DNA of 19,481 bases from SAR202 cluster bacterium Io17-Chloro-G6 (GCA_002816585.1 MUCT01000013.1:1-19481); one strand, 5' to 3'. Positions 7,767 through 15,580 are shown, counted from the stretch's first letter. The notes: generated by a model from the letters alone, not told the origin. Made by a program: numbers and translations.

Positions 7767-9155
7767 TCAGATTATCGGCCAGCGGGGCGGGAAGGACAGG
7801 CCGGTGCGGGCCAACATATCTTCGCCGATGCCCTGGACCCTCTGGATCAATTCCCACTCGTCAACGAACAGCGGCTTGTGGTACTCAACAACGATATTGC
7901 CGTCCACCATGACCGTATGCACGCTCCGGCCGTCGGCATTGTAGACCAGATTGTTTACCGGATTGAACAGGGTCTGCCACTCGACGCTCCGGGTGTCGAA
8001 CAGCACCAGGTCGGCTTTCTTTCCGGGTTCTAGGGAGCCGACCTCGCCGTCCAGTCCCAGTGCCTCCGCTCCCTGGATGGTAGCCATCTCTAGGGCTGTC
8101 TCGGCGGGGACGGTCCGAGAGTCCTGCCGGGAGTCTTTGTACAGCACGGCGATCAGGTACATGGCCCGGTTGGTCTCCAAAAGATTGGAGTTGTTGCCGG
8201 CGTCGGTGCCCAGGCCAACGGTCATCCCAGCGTCCAGCATCTCGGGAAGCAAGCCTGACTGGGTCATGCCGGCCCCGCCCTTAACCGCCGCAGTCGGAAC
8301 AACAACCGCCCTGGTCCCAGTGCTAGCCAGAACCTCGACTTCACTCTCGTCCAGACCCAGCATATGGGCCAGGGTCACGTTTTCGCCCAAGACACCCAAT
8401 TTTTGAAGGTATTGGGTCGGGCGCAGACCCGTTTCTTTTATGCTGGCTGCCACGTAGTTTTCGCCGTTGTTGTAGTGCAGCGTTAGGCCCGAGCCGTAAT
8501 GATCCGCCAGACGTTTGCACTCGACAAGCAGTTCTTCGGAGCAGACATTGGGGGCGAAGGGCATGGCCCAAGCCCGTACCCGGCCGTCCAGTTGTCCGTC
8601 AAATTCCTGGATGGTGGCTTCCACCGTCTTAATCGCGTTGGCGGTGGACGAGACTGGCAGGTTCAATGTGTTGGGCCGGTCGGTCACGTGGGTACCCACG
8701 ATAATCCGGCATCCCGCTTGCCGGTAGGCATCCAGGCACCTCCCAAGAAATTTAGTGCTGCCGGGGTCCAGGAAGGTGGTCGTGCCATATTTCAGAAGTT
8801 CGGTTATGGCGAGGAGGCTCGTGTGGTACTCCTCATCTTCGGTCATCACCGATTGGAGCTTGAACACGTTGGGCAGGTAAGCTGAACCCAGGTCGTCGGG
8901 GAAGATGCCCCTGGTGGCGTGGGCATAGCTGATGTGCATGTGCCCGTTGCAAAAGCCCGGTGTCACCACCATGTTCCGGGCGTCGATCACCCGGTCAGCT
9001 TGGACCTCAGCCAACTCGGCCGCCTTGCCAACTTGGACGATATGCTGGCCCTGCACGACCAGAGTCCCATCGCCGATGACACGGCGCTGGGAGTCCATGG
9101 TGATTATGAAACGAGCGCCCTCTATTTTGGTGGTAGGATCAGGCATCTTCGGCAT
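7767..9155 (-). CDS. Amidohydrolase family protein (chlorohydrolase/deaminase type, TRZ/ATZ-like)
   Basis: A metal-dependent hydrolase of the ATZ/TRZ/cytosine-deaminase group: these remove amino, halide or alkylamino groups from nitrogen heterocycles or guanidines in the cytoplasm. The 462 residues fit the family. Metal ligands are visible as NGHMH (His72, His74), LTLHYN (His227), LAHML (His264) and GLGTDAG (Asp318). An N-terminal beta-sandwich (about 8-65) and the late GLDGEVGSLEPGKKADLVLFD segment complete the urease-like composite domain. The first ATG gives MPKMPDP; Met4 is an equally possible start, and neither has a clear Shine-Dalgarno. It leads a three-gene unit and is divergent from an amidase, a pairing that suggests joint breakdown of nitrogen compounds (inference). 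Confidence 0.92.
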   Translation of the reverse strand: MPKMPDPTTKIEGARFIITMDSQRRVIGDGTLVVQGQHIVQVGKAAELAEVQADRVIDARNMVVTPGFCNGHMHISYAHATRGIFPDDLGSAYLPNVFKLQSVMTEDEEYHTSLLAITELLKYGTTTFLDPGSTKFLGRCLDAYRQAGCRIIVGTHVTDRPNTLNLPVSSTANAIKTVEATIQEFDGQLDGRVRAWAMPFAPNVCSEELLVECKRLADHYGSGLTLHYNNGENYVAASIKETGLRPTQYLQKLGVLGENVTLAHMLGLDESEVEVLASTGTRAVVVPTAAVKGGAGMTQSGLLPEMLDAGMTVGLGTDAGNNSNLLETNRAMYLIAVLYKDSRQDSRTVPAETALEMATIQGAEALGLDGEVGSLEPGKKADLVLFDTRSVEWQTLFNPVNNLVYNADGRSVHTVMVDGNIVVEYHKPLFVDEWELIQRVQGIGEDMLARTGLSFPPRWPII

Positions 9156-9198
9156 CCATTATGTACGGGTCGGTGAGACCGTGTTGGGAAGATGAAGT

Positions 9199-9204
9199 AT
9201 TATA
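9199..9204 (-). promoter_or_regulatory. Possible -10 element for the amidohydrolase unit
   Basis: On the minus strand this reads TATAAT exactly, placing a start point about 38 bases before the ATG at 9155. No recognisable -35 stands at the right distance; that region is occupied by the GC-rich palindrome at 9223-9257, so transcription may need an activator. Confidence 0.4.
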
Positions 9205-9222
9205 CCGCGCTGGTACGAGAGA

Positions 9223-9257
9223 GGGCGGCGTTGCCGGTTGACCGGCCAGCGCCGCCC
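9223..9257. promoter_or_regulatory. Strong palindrome in the divergent promoter region
   Basis: GGGCGGCG (9223-9230) pairs with CGCCGCCC (9250-9257), and an inner GCCGG/CCGGC stem closes a TTGA loop (9238-9241). The TTGA loop is part of the amidase -35 element. A palindrome between two divergent catabolic genes, overlapping a -35, is the usual layout of an operator for a shared regulator; no regulator gene is in the window. It could also act as a hairpin. Confidence 0.45.
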
Positions 9258-9266
9258 GCCTATCAT
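9238..9266 (+). promoter_or_regulatory. Sigma70-type promoter for the amidase
   Basis: TTGACC (9238-9243), a 17-base spacer and TATCAT (9261-9266). The predicted start near 9273 leaves about 28 bases of leader before ATG 9301, which supports that start over the TTG codon at 9277. Confidence 0.6.
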
Positions 9267-9300
9267 GCTGTAAATCTTGCCTTGCGATCTGTGTTGCAGC

Positions 9301-10701
9301 ATGAATAAATCCGACCTACCGTTCCTCAGCGCATCCGAACTGTCCCGGCTGATGGCCGCCAAGGAAGTCTCTCCGGTGGAGGCGACAGAAGCCTACTTGG
9401 AGCGCATCGAGTCGCTGGACGGTAAACTCCGCGCCTACGTCACCGTGACCGCTGACGCAGCCCTTGAAGCCGCGAAACAGGCGGAACAGGAGATTGCCCA
9501 AGGCAACCACCGGGGGCCCATGCACGGCGTCGCCGTGGCTGTTAAGGACCAGATCCACACCAAGGGAATCTTGACTACCGGCGGGTCTCCGGTTTTCAAG
9601 GACTTTATCCCGGCTGAAGACGCCACCGTCATAACCAATCTCAAAAAGGCTGGAGCCGTGCTGTTGGGCAAGCTCAACATGACCGAGTTCGCCACCACTG
9701 GCCTGTCTCACCAATTCGACCCGCCGCGGAACCCTTGGAACCTGGAGCGGTCTACCGGTGGCTCCAGCAGCGGTTCCGGGGCCGCCACCGCCGCCTTTCT
9801 CTGCGGGTCGTCCCTGGGGGAAGACACCGGAGGTTCGGTGCGATTTCCGGCGTCCTGGTGCGGTCTAGCGGGCCTGCGCCCGACCTGGGGACGGGTCAGC
9901 CGCTACGGCGTCATGCCTGGCGTCCGATCCATGGACACGATCGGTCCCCTGGGGCGCACCGTGGAAGACTGTGCCATAACCCTGGCGGCGATCGCCGGCC
10001 ATGACCCCAAGGACCGTGTAAGCAGTCAAGCTCCGGTTGCAGACTACCAAAAAGCTCTCACCGGCGACGTCAAGGGTCTGAAATTTGGGATAGTCAGGGA
10101 GCTCCTCTACGCCGATCTGGTGGACGACGAGGTCCGCCGATCGGTGCTGGCCGCCGCGGACACTCTAAAAGAGATGGGCGCTCAGGTGGAGGAGTTGTCA
10201 GTGCCGCTGGCTCCAAACGCCGGGACCATCTCCGGAGCCATCAGGGTGGAGGCCCCAGTCACCTATGGGGACATCCTGCGCGACCGGCCCAGGGAAATCG
10301 CCCACGACAACCGCATCGCCTACTTGGCCAGCAGCATTATGCCCGCGCCCTACTACTACAAGGGTCTGCGGCTGAGGACGCTCATTCGAGACCAGGTTTT
10401 AGCAGCCTTGGGTAACGTGGACCTGCTGCTGTCTCCGACCACCGGAGTTGCAGCGCAACCGCTGGGGCCGGACCCGGTCATCGACAGCAAAGGAGCAACT
10501 AACCGTATACCATGGTTGCTGGCCACGACCTTTAGCTTGGCCAACGTTCCGGCTCTGAGCGTGCCCTGCGGCTTTACCGCCACTGGACTGCCCATCGGCC
10601 TTCAGATCGCGGGAAGACCCTTCGACGAAAGCACGGTATTGCGCGCCGGCCATGTTTACGAGCAGAATACGGATTGGCACTCCCGCAGACCCAATGTTTA
10701 A
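9301..10701 (+). CDS. Amidase (amidase signature family, GatA-like)
   Basis: An amidase-signature hydrolase of 466 residues that releases ammonia or an amine from carboxamides. The Ser-cisSer-Lys triad is visible: Lys82 in VAVKDQ, the cis-Ser in the Gly/Ser-rich loop STGGSSSGSG (about 155-156), and the nucleophile Ser179 in DTGGSVRFPA. It resembles GatA, but no gatB or gatC is nearby and the setting is catabolic, so a free-standing amidase is more likely than the tRNA amidotransferase subunit. ATG 9301 is preferred because a promoter ends just upstream; the frame is also open from TTG 9277. No clear Shine-Dalgarno. It is divergent from an amidohydrolase across a palindromic promoter region. 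Confidence 0.92.
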   Translation: MNKSDLPFLSASELSRLMAAKEVSPVEATEAYLERIESLDGKLRAYVTVTADAALEAAKQAEQEIAQGNHRGPMHGVAVAVKDQIHTKGILTTGGSPVFKDFIPAEDATVITNLKKAGAVLLGKLNMTEFATTGLSHQFDPPRNPWNLERSTGGSSSGSGAATAAFLCGSSLGEDTGGSVRFPASWCGLAGLRPTWGRVSRYGVMPGVRSMDTIGPLGRTVEDCAITLAAIAGHDPKDRVSSQAPVADYQKALTGDVKGLKFGIVRELLYADLVDDEVRRSVLAAADTLKEMGAQVEELSVPLAPNAGTISGAIRVEAPVTYGDILRDRPREIAHDNRIAYLASSIMPAPYYYKGLRLRTLIRDQVLAALGNVDLLLSPTTGVAAQPLGPDPVIDSKGATNRIPWLLATTFSLANVPALSVPCGFTATGLPIGLQIAGRPFDESTVLRAGHVYEQNTDWHSRRPNV

Positions 10702-10776
10702 CGGGTCCAAATCTTGGCTCACCATCCAGCGCCGCATCGGATTGCCCTTTGCCTGGCATTGTGAGAGATAGAACGG

Positions 10777-11748
10777 TTGCTTCGTAAGCTGGACGTAAAA
10801 GGATCGCTGGAAGGCCTGGTGCTGATCCGCGATGACCGCTTGCCACTACGGCGGATCCCCCTCCGGGAGAAGCCGCTGCAACGTTACGTGCTTCCCTACC
10901 GCGGCCTATTGGGCCTGCTGCTGATCGCCATCGCCTGGCCGCTGTCTTGGGCGCAGAGTGGCACCGGTCTTCAGTACACCTTCTTCCCTCTCTGGTTGGG
11001 ATTTATCCTTGCCATCGACGGACTGGTCCTGAGGCGCACCGGGACTTCGCTGATCGTCCGCAGCCCGAAGATAATGGCGGCGATGTTTGTGGTTGCCATG
11101 CCCTACTGGTGGACGTTCGAGGCCATTAACAATGTCACCCATAACTGGGTATACATCGGGTCGGAAGAGAACACCAATGTGTTCGACTACCTTGAATCAT
11201 CTCTGGCATTCTCGGTGGTAATTCCAGCCGTATTTGAAGTCTCAGAACTCATCGGTTCCTTTGGCTTCGTCAAGCGGTTCGCCCGTCTCCCTGCCCTGAT
11301 CTTGAACAGGCGGCAGATTATACTCGTCGCGATCTTCGGTTTTTCATCGTTGGCCGCGCTGCTCATTTGGCCGACTTATCTGTTCCCGGTCACCTGGTTG
11401 TGCCTGTTCTTCATCTTCGACCCCATAAACTACCTAACAGGCAGGCCGAGCATGATATCCCAGTTGCGGAACGGCGATTTCCGGCTGGTCATCTCCTTTG
11501 CCCTTGGCGCTCTGGTTTGCGGGTTCTTTTGGGAGATGTGGAACAACGAGGCATCGGTGAGCTGGCAATACAATGTGGGCATTTTTGATTTCGCCCGTAT
11601 CTTCCAGATGCCATTGCTCGGATACGGCGGTTATTTGCCATTCGGCCTGGAAACTTACGCCGTTTTCCACTTCGCCGCAGGCTTGGTCGGCTGGTCGTCA
11701 GACGCCCACGTTCCCACGAACGGAGACTCTCAACCCCTCCCTGTCTAG
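10777..11748 (+). CDS. Uncharacterised multi-pass membrane protein
   Basis: I do not recognise a named family. The 323 residues begin with a charged stretch (1-42) and then hold about seven hydrophobic helices, near 43-59, 68-85, 98-112, 143-162, 180-213 (long, perhaps two), 236-254 and 279-305. Aromatic residues are abundant at the helix ends, including PYWWTFEAINN (109-119), FFWEMWNN (250-257) and PLLGYGGYLPFGLETY (279-294); such conserved-looking Trp/Asn/Gly patches suggest a catalytic or ligand-binding membrane protein more than a simple anchor. The start is a TTG directly after an in-frame stop at 10762 and is uncertain; no ATG occurs before residue 100, so a GTG or TTG must be used. It stands alone after the amidase. 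Confidence 0.7.
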   Translation: MLRKLDVKGSLEGLVLIRDDRLPLRRIPLREKPLQRYVLPYRGLLGLLLIAIAWPLSWAQSGTGLQYTFFPLWLGFILAIDGLVLRRTGTSLIVRSPKIMAAMFVVAMPYWWTFEAINNVTHNWVYIGSEENTNVFDYLESSLAFSVVIPAVFEVSELIGSFGFVKRFARLPALILNRRQIILVAIFGFSSLAALLIWPTYLFPVTWLCLFFIFDPINYLTGRPSMISQLRNGDFRLVISFALGALVCGFFWEMWNNEASVSWQYNVGIFDFARIFQMPLLGYGGYLPFGLETYAVFHFAAGLVGWSSDAHVPTNGDSQPLPV

Positions 11749-11826
11749 TACCGCAATCGTCTACTCCGCCCCGGCCGCCAGGATGGCTGAATTGGTCAAT
11801 AGCCGCCGTTGGCCCGGTACAAATTC

Positions 11827-11856
11827 TTGTCCCGCTTGCCGGTGCCGGTGTATCCT
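11827..11856 (+). promoter_or_regulatory. Possible promoter for the LLM gene at 11939
   Basis: TTGTCC (11827-11832), an 18-base spacer and TATCCT (11851-11856). It would start transcription near 11863, about 75 bases before the ATG. Both hexamers match consensus only partly, so this is tentative. The rest of the 190-base gap (11749-11938) holds nothing else I can name. Confidence 0.3.
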
Positions 11857-11938
11857 TGGTGCAACGACATGAGTCGTTCCACGAAATGAGCGCTCAGTCG
11901 ACCTGAAGCGCCATCAAGCGATCGAAGGAGGCACACAG

Positions 11939-13021
11939 ATGAAGTTTGGAATCTTCACCATCGTTCCATGGCACGAAAGCAAAGGACAGCAGCAGTCCCT
12001 TGACGAAGCCATGGAACAGATCGAGCTGGCCGACCAGCTTGGCATCGACGAGGTCTGGCTGGGAGAGCACCGTTTCTCCCGTCATGGGCTGCTATCAGGC
12101 ATCTGGTCTTTCGCCGGCTTGGTTGCCGGCCGGACCAAGCGCATCCGCATCGGCACCGCCGTGGTGGTGCTACCCCTGCACAACCCGGTACTGGTGGCTG
12201 AAGAAGCTGCGATGATCGATGTTGTCAGTGGGGGACGCCTCAACTTGGGCATCGGCTCCGGCTATCAACGCCAGGAGTTCGACGGTCTCGGTGTGGACAT
12301 AAATGAGAGCAGAGAACGGTTCTATGAGTCCGTGGACGTCATAAAAAGAGCCTGGACCGAAGAGAAACTGAACTTCCACGGTAAGTTCACCGATGTGGAA
12401 AACCTGTGGGTCTTGCCCAAGCCATTGCAGCAACCCCATCCGCCCCTCTTCCAGGCCGTGAGCACCTCACCGGCCAGCATCGATTTCGCCGCCAAGAATC
12501 AGATCCAGGTGATCGCCGGCGGCCCCACCGATATTCTGGGTCAGGCGCCACAGGTGGTCCAGGCCTGGCGGGACAAGATGGACGAGTATGGCCACCCCCA
12601 CAAGCATCTGGACCCGCCCATGTCCAAAGGAATCTATGTAGCGCCGACCCAGGAAGAAGCCGAGCGGGACGCCGAGGAGTTGCAGAATTTCTCTTCCCGC
12701 ATCCTGCGGTCCGAAGGCAACAACGGCCTGATCGGGATGCCCATTGACAAGAACGGGAACATTCCTCCGGGATACGAGCACTGGGCCAGCCGTCAGGCAG
12801 ACCGGGACCGCCGCGACGACCCTGGCCACGCCGGCCTGCCGCCATTGGTGGGAACGCCCGAGGTGGTTATCGAGCGGCTGAAAGCGACCCAAGCCGCCGG
12901 AATCAACCATGTGTTTGGTAATTTCGGATTCCCCGGCCTGCCCCACGAGAAGGTTATCCGGTCCATCGAGCTATTCGCCAAAGAGGTGATGCCCAACTTC
13001 CAAGAGGTGCCGGTGTCTTAG
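11939..13021 (+). CDS. LLM class flavin-dependent oxidoreductase (LuxA-like monooxygenase)
   Basis: A bacterial-luciferase-family monooxygenase of 360 residues. Visible marks: the first strand MKFGIF, WLGEHRF (40-46), the segment LHNPVLVAEEAAMIDVVSGG, and LGIGSGYQRQEFDGLGVD (103-120), where FMN phosphate is usually bound. The C-terminal GTPEVVIERL and FGNFGFPGLPHEKVIRSIELFAKEVMP segments are typical of the alkane-sulfonate/alkanal monooxygenase-like group. It has the best ribosome site of the window, AAGGAGG at 11925-11931 with a 7-base gap. It needs reduced flavin from a separate reductase, which is not present here. It is monocistronic and ends at a strong terminator. Confidence 0.93.
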   Translation: MKFGIFTIVPWHESKGQQQSLDEAMEQIELADQLGIDEVWLGEHRFSRHGLLSGIWSFAGLVAGRTKRIRIGTAVVVLPLHNPVLVAEEAAMIDVVSGGRLNLGIGSGYQRQEFDGLGVDINESRERFYESVDVIKRAWTEEKLNFHGKFTDVENLWVLPKPLQQPHPPLFQAVSTSPASIDFAAKNQIQVIAGGPTDILGQAPQVVQAWRDKMDEYGHPHKHLDPPMSKGIYVAPTQEEAERDAEELQNFSSRILRSEGNNGLIGMPIDKNGNIPPGYEHWASRQADRDRRDDPGHAGLPPLVGTPEVVIERLKATQAAGINHVFGNFGFPGLPHEKVIRSIELFAKEVMPNFQEVPVS

Positions 13022-13041
13022 CGGGAACCTTAGTCAGCAGT

Positions 13042-13080
13042 AAAAAACGGGTGCGGCTATGATGGCCGTACCCGTTTTTT
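13042..13080. terminator. Bidirectional rho-independent terminator
   Basis: A perfect 11-bp outer stem (six A's then CGGGT, pairing with ACCCG and six T's) continues into a five-pair inner stem with one G-U pair, closing a 7-base loop. T runs occur on both strands, so it serves both the LLM gene ending at 13021 and the convergent CoA-transferase ending at 13101. Confidence 0.9.
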
Positions 13081-13100
13081 ACGCCCGTGATTGAGGTCTG

Positions 13101-14372
13101 CTAGCTGATTACGCCGTCTTCATGCCAAGACTTGATTTCCCCCGGCGTAAAGCCCAGCCACTCCAGAATCTCGCCGGCGTGTTGTCCCAGGGCCGGAGAT
13201 GCCTTCGGTGCGGACGGCGTCGTGCCCCGGAAGTGGGCCATCGGCCCCACCATCTTTACCTTGCCCTCCTGGACGTGTTCCACCTCGGTGACCAGGCCGT
13301 TGGCGACCACCTGCGGGTCGTCAAAGAGCTCCTCGATGAATCGCACCGGACCTGCGGGGATGCCCCTTTCCTCGAAGATCTGGAGCCATTCGGTACTCGC
13401 TTTCTCCGCCAGCAGTTCCTCGGCGCGCCGTTCCAACGCCTGGGTGTAGGCTTGAGACTCTGGCTTGGTGTGGTCCCAGCCGGGCTCCAGACCGTCGTCA
13501 GTGAGGTCTAGGACCTCCAGCAGTCGTCGGCGGAGCGGGTCGCTGAGACAGCCCACTCCGATAGGAGAGTCTTTGGTGCGGTAAACGCGGTAGTAAAGGT
13601 TGCCGTGATGTTCCCGGCGGCGGCTTCCCGGCGAGACTGCGACCATCTCTTCATAGGAGGCCCCGGTCGCCCGCTTGTCCTCCAGTTCCTTGAGGGTCTT
13701 TTCCCTGATCTCCTCATCCAGGGATTCCACATGCAAGAACCTGGCTCCCATCAACGACAGGGCCGAGGCCAACAGGCTGGTCTCGATCTTCTGGCCCACA
13801 CCGGTACGCTCCCTGGCGTACAGGGCGGCGCAGACCGACCAGGCCATGCAGATGCCGGACGAAGTATCAATCAAAGGGCTGGACCAGACCCACGATGGAA
13901 CGCCGTCCAGGTTCTTTGTCTCTGAGGCAACCATCCCGGTCATGGCCTGGACTATCATATCGTAGCCGGGCCGTTCAGCGTCGGGCCCCTCCCTTCCATA
14001 GGCGGTCAACTCGCAATAGATCAATCGAGGGTTGATGGCGGAGAGGGTCTCATAATCCACCCCTAGTTTGGCCGCCACGTCGGGCCGGAAGTTGACCAGG
14101 GCGATGTCCATCTTGGGGACCAAGCGCTGGACTATCTCGCCGGCCCCGTCCTTGGCCAGGTTGATGGGAAGGCTACGCTTGCCCCGGTTGTAGGTCATGA
14201 AGGTGCGGCTCTCGGTGGGGGTAAAACGCTGGGTAAGCCGCCAAGGTTCGCCCCAGGGAGGCTCCACCTTGATCACATCGGCGCCCAGATCCGCCAGCAA
14301 CCGGCCGGCCAAAGGCCCAGCAATGATCTCGGTGAAATCAACAACTTTGACATCTTCCAGGGGTCCGGGCAT
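13101..14372 (-). CDS. CaiB/BaiF family (class III) CoA-transferase
   Basis: A family III CoA-transferase that moves CoA from an acyl-CoA donor to a carboxylic acid. The 423 residues begin with the typical LEDVKVVDFTEIIAGPLAGRLLADLGADVIKVEPP segment. NRGKRS (62-67) and NLAKDGA follow, then NFRPDVA (94-100) and LIYCELTAYGREGP. Asp138 in RPGYDMIVQAM is the position of the catalytic Asp (Asp169 in formyl-CoA transferase). The C-terminal FDDPQVVANG motif is also present. AGGAGGG (14380-14386) lies 7 bases before the ATG. It would activate an acid for beta-oxidation-like breakdown; the substrate is unknown. It is single, convergent with an LLM gene, with a repeat element upstream. Confidence 0.93.
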   Translation of the reverse strand: MPGPLEDVKVVDFTEIIAGPLAGRLLADLGADVIKVEPPWGEPWRLTQRFTPTESRTFMTYNRGKRSLPINLAKDGAGEIVQRLVPKMDIALVNFRPDVAAKLGVDYETLSAINPRLIYCELTAYGREGPDAERPGYDMIVQAMTGMVASETKNLDGVPSWVWSSPLIDTSSGICMAWSVCAALYARERTGVGQKIETSLLASALSLMGARFLHVESLDEEIREKTLKELEDKRATGASYEEMVAVSPGSRRREHHGNLYYRVYRTKDSPIGVGCLSDPLRRRLLEVLDLTDDGLEPGWDHTKPESQAYTQALERRAEELLAEKASTEWLQIFEERGIPAGPVRFIEELFDDPQVVANGLVTEVEHVQEGKVKMVGPMAHFRGTTPSAPKASPALGQHAGEILEWLGFTPGEIKSWHEDGVIS

Positions 14373-14456
14373 GGTTGATCCCTCCTAGCTGCCGGCAAAC
14401 AGCTATCAGCCATTATGCCCACTGGAGTGAAGCACCGCAACGGGCGGGGAGTTGGT

Positions 14457-14569
14457 CCCTTCCCCTTCGCAAGGGGGAAGGCTGGGATGGGGGCGAACAC
14501 TTCGAAGATGTCCAAGTTCTGCTGAATAGCGATTCCCCCACCCTAACCCTCCCTATGCATGGTGGAGGG
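14457..14569. repeat. MITE-like pair of inverted repeats, copies 2 and 3 of the dispersed element
   Basis: Two related arms face each other across a 41-base spacer. The left arm (14457-14493) has a CCTTCCCC..GGGGAAGG hairpin followed by CTGGGATGGGGG. The right arm (14535-14569) is the inverted form, CCCCCACCCTAACCC followed by a CCCTCC..GGAGGG hairpin whose loop holds the palindrome ATGCAT. Positions 14476-14493 match the reverse complement of 14535-14552 at 14 of 18 bases. The left arm also matches the copy at 6245-6278. No transposase is present. It lies between the CoA-transferase start and the tRNA promoter; no other gene is seen in 14373-14628. Confidence 0.55.
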
Positions 14570-14609
14570 CATTTTGTGATGACATTTGGCCCCGCGCCTA
14601 GCTCGTGCG

Positions 14610-14618
14610 TGCTATAAT
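14610..14618 (+). promoter_or_regulatory. Extended -10 promoter of tRNA-Pro
   Basis: TGCTATAAT is an exact extended -10 (TGn plus TATAAT), 10 bases before the mature tRNA 5' end. No good -35 is visible at the standard distance, which fits an extended -10 promoter. Transcription would begin near 14625, a few bases before the tRNA. Confidence 0.7.
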
Positions 14619-14628
14619 TGTGGCGCGT

Positions 14629-14705
14629 CGGGGTGTGGCCCAGTCCGGCAGGGCACCTGCATGGGGTGTAGGGGGTCGTCGGTTCGAATCCGACCACCCC
14701 GACCA
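14629..14705 (+). tRNA. tRNA-Pro (anticodon GGG), CCA encoded
   Basis: A full cloverleaf can be drawn. The acceptor stem is CGGGGTG (14629-14635) with CACCCCG (14695-14701). The D stem is GCCC (14638-14641) with GGGC (14651-14654). The anticodon stem is CCTGC with GTAGG (14656-14660, 14668-14672; one G-U), and the loop ATGGGGT puts anticodon GGG at 14663-14665. The T stem is GTCGG/CCGAC around TTCGAAT. The discriminator is A14702 and CCA is encoded at 14703-14705. The C1-G72 pair is typical of bacterial tRNA-Pro. The anticodon reads CCC and CCU. Confidence 0.97.
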
Positions 14706-14716
14706 AAACGAAAGTG

Positions 14717-14751
14717 AAAGAGGCCGCTCAATTTGAACGGCCTCTTTTTTT
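14717..14751 (+). terminator. Rho-independent terminator of tRNA-Pro
   Basis: AAAGAGGCCG (14717-14726) pairs perfectly with CGGCCTCTTT (14738-14747) around an 11-base loop, followed by more T's to 14751. It ends the tRNA transcript 12 bases after the CCA and lies 23 bases from the convergent TauE/SafE stop codon, where it may also act weakly in reverse. Confidence 0.9.
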
Positions 14752-14773
14752 GTTTGCTTACTGCGTTGGCAGA

Positions 14774-15580
14774 TTACTGGATTATTCCCCGCCATATGAG
14801 GATCAACCCAACGGCCAAGAGCACGTAGCCCATGGCGTTGACCAGGGTGGCCAAGTCCACTTTGCCGGTTAGTTTTGCCCCGTAGTAGCTGCCCACTGCG
14901 GCCCCAGCGCCCATCAGCAAAAGAAGCTGGTAGTCGACCTGACCGTGCAGCGCATGGCCCACCCAGCCCAGCGATCCCATTATGAAGCCGATGAACAGGT
15001 TGGTGCCCGCGGCGATCCGTGGGTCCACTTTCAGGATTCTGATCAGCGCCGGCAGACGTATGCTGCCCAATATGAGACCCACCGCCCCGCCCAGGAGGCC
15101 CACCGTCAGTCCCAATCCCCCGCCGAGCAACAGACGCCTCCCGGTGTACGGCACGTCGCCCCCATCGCCACTGGCGGCGGCAGCCTGCTTGCCCCTGGCC
15201 CGAAGTTCCACCCCCTGCCAGAGCACCAGCAGGCCGGCGGCGGTGAGGAGGATGGACTCGGAGACTCGGCCTCCCAGGAAACCGCCCACAAAAGCACCCG
15301 CGAAGGCTGGGCCGCCCATGATCAACACGAGGCGGAAATTGACCCGCCCTTCACGCAAGTGCCTGACCGCCCCAAATATGGAACTGATGCTGCTGACCAA
15401 GATGTTGGTCCCGCCTACGGTGGGCGCAGCCAACCCCATCAGCAGCATGGCCGGGAGCCGCATGGTTCCCAGAGCCAGCCCTACGAACCCTCCCAGCAGG
15501 CCTACCGCCAGGGAAACCGCCGCCAGAACGACGGCATTCCAGACCAGAACGTCTGAGCCCCAGCCCAGTGTTGCGTCCAT
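14774..15580 (-). CDS. Sulfite exporter TauE/SafE family permease
   Basis: An inner-membrane anion transporter of 268 residues, nearly all hydrophobic, with about eight helices. The family's internal duplication is obvious: VGLLGGFVGLALGTMRLPA (26-44) with GGTNILV (56-62) in the first half, and VGLLGGAVGLILGSIRLPA (160-178) with AGTNLFI (191-197) in the second. Known family members export sulfite, sulfoacetate or other organosulfur anions; the exact cargo cannot be read from sequence. The two halves are joined by a hydrophilic loop (about 126-148). AAAGGA stands 6 bases before the ATG. Together with LLM monooxygenases, some of which release sulfite from sulfonates, it hints at organosulfur metabolism, but no sulfonatase or sulfur regulator is present. 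Confidence 0.92.
   Translation of the reverse strand: MDATLGWGSDVLVWNAVVLAAVSLAVGLLGGFVGLALGTMRLPAMLLMGLAAPTVGGTNILVSSISSIFGAVRHLREGRVNFRLVLIMGGPAFAGAFVGGFLGGRVSESILLTAAGLLVLWQGVELRARGKQAAAASGDGGDVPYTGRRLLLGGGLGLTVGLLGGAVGLILGSIRLPALIRILKVDPRIAAGTNLFIGFIMGSLGWVGHALHGQVDYQLLLLMGAGAAVGSYYGAKLTGKVDLATLVNAMGYVLLAVGLILIWRGIIQ

Noticed and set aside
7732..7857. N-terminal extension of the hydrolase at 7027-7731
   Set aside because: It overlaps the amidohydrolase and is not family-like; ATG 7731 has GGGAG at a good distance and begins the first beta strand.
9301..10701. Calling the amidase GatA of the tRNA amidotransferase
   Set aside because: gatB and gatC are absent and the neighbours are catabolic; the signature motifs are shared by the whole amidase family.
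11772..11860. A stretch resembling a tRNA D arm (GGCTGAATTGGTCAATAGCC)
   Set aside because: No T arm (GTTCGAATC-type), no acceptor stem and no CCA can be found around it.
14413..14795. Two minus-strand open frames crossing the tRNA region, with phrases such as GFEPTTPYTP and SDSNRRPPTPHAG
   Set aside because: They are the antisense of tRNA-Pro. These phrases are known false proteins in databases, produced by translating the complementary strand of tRNA genes.
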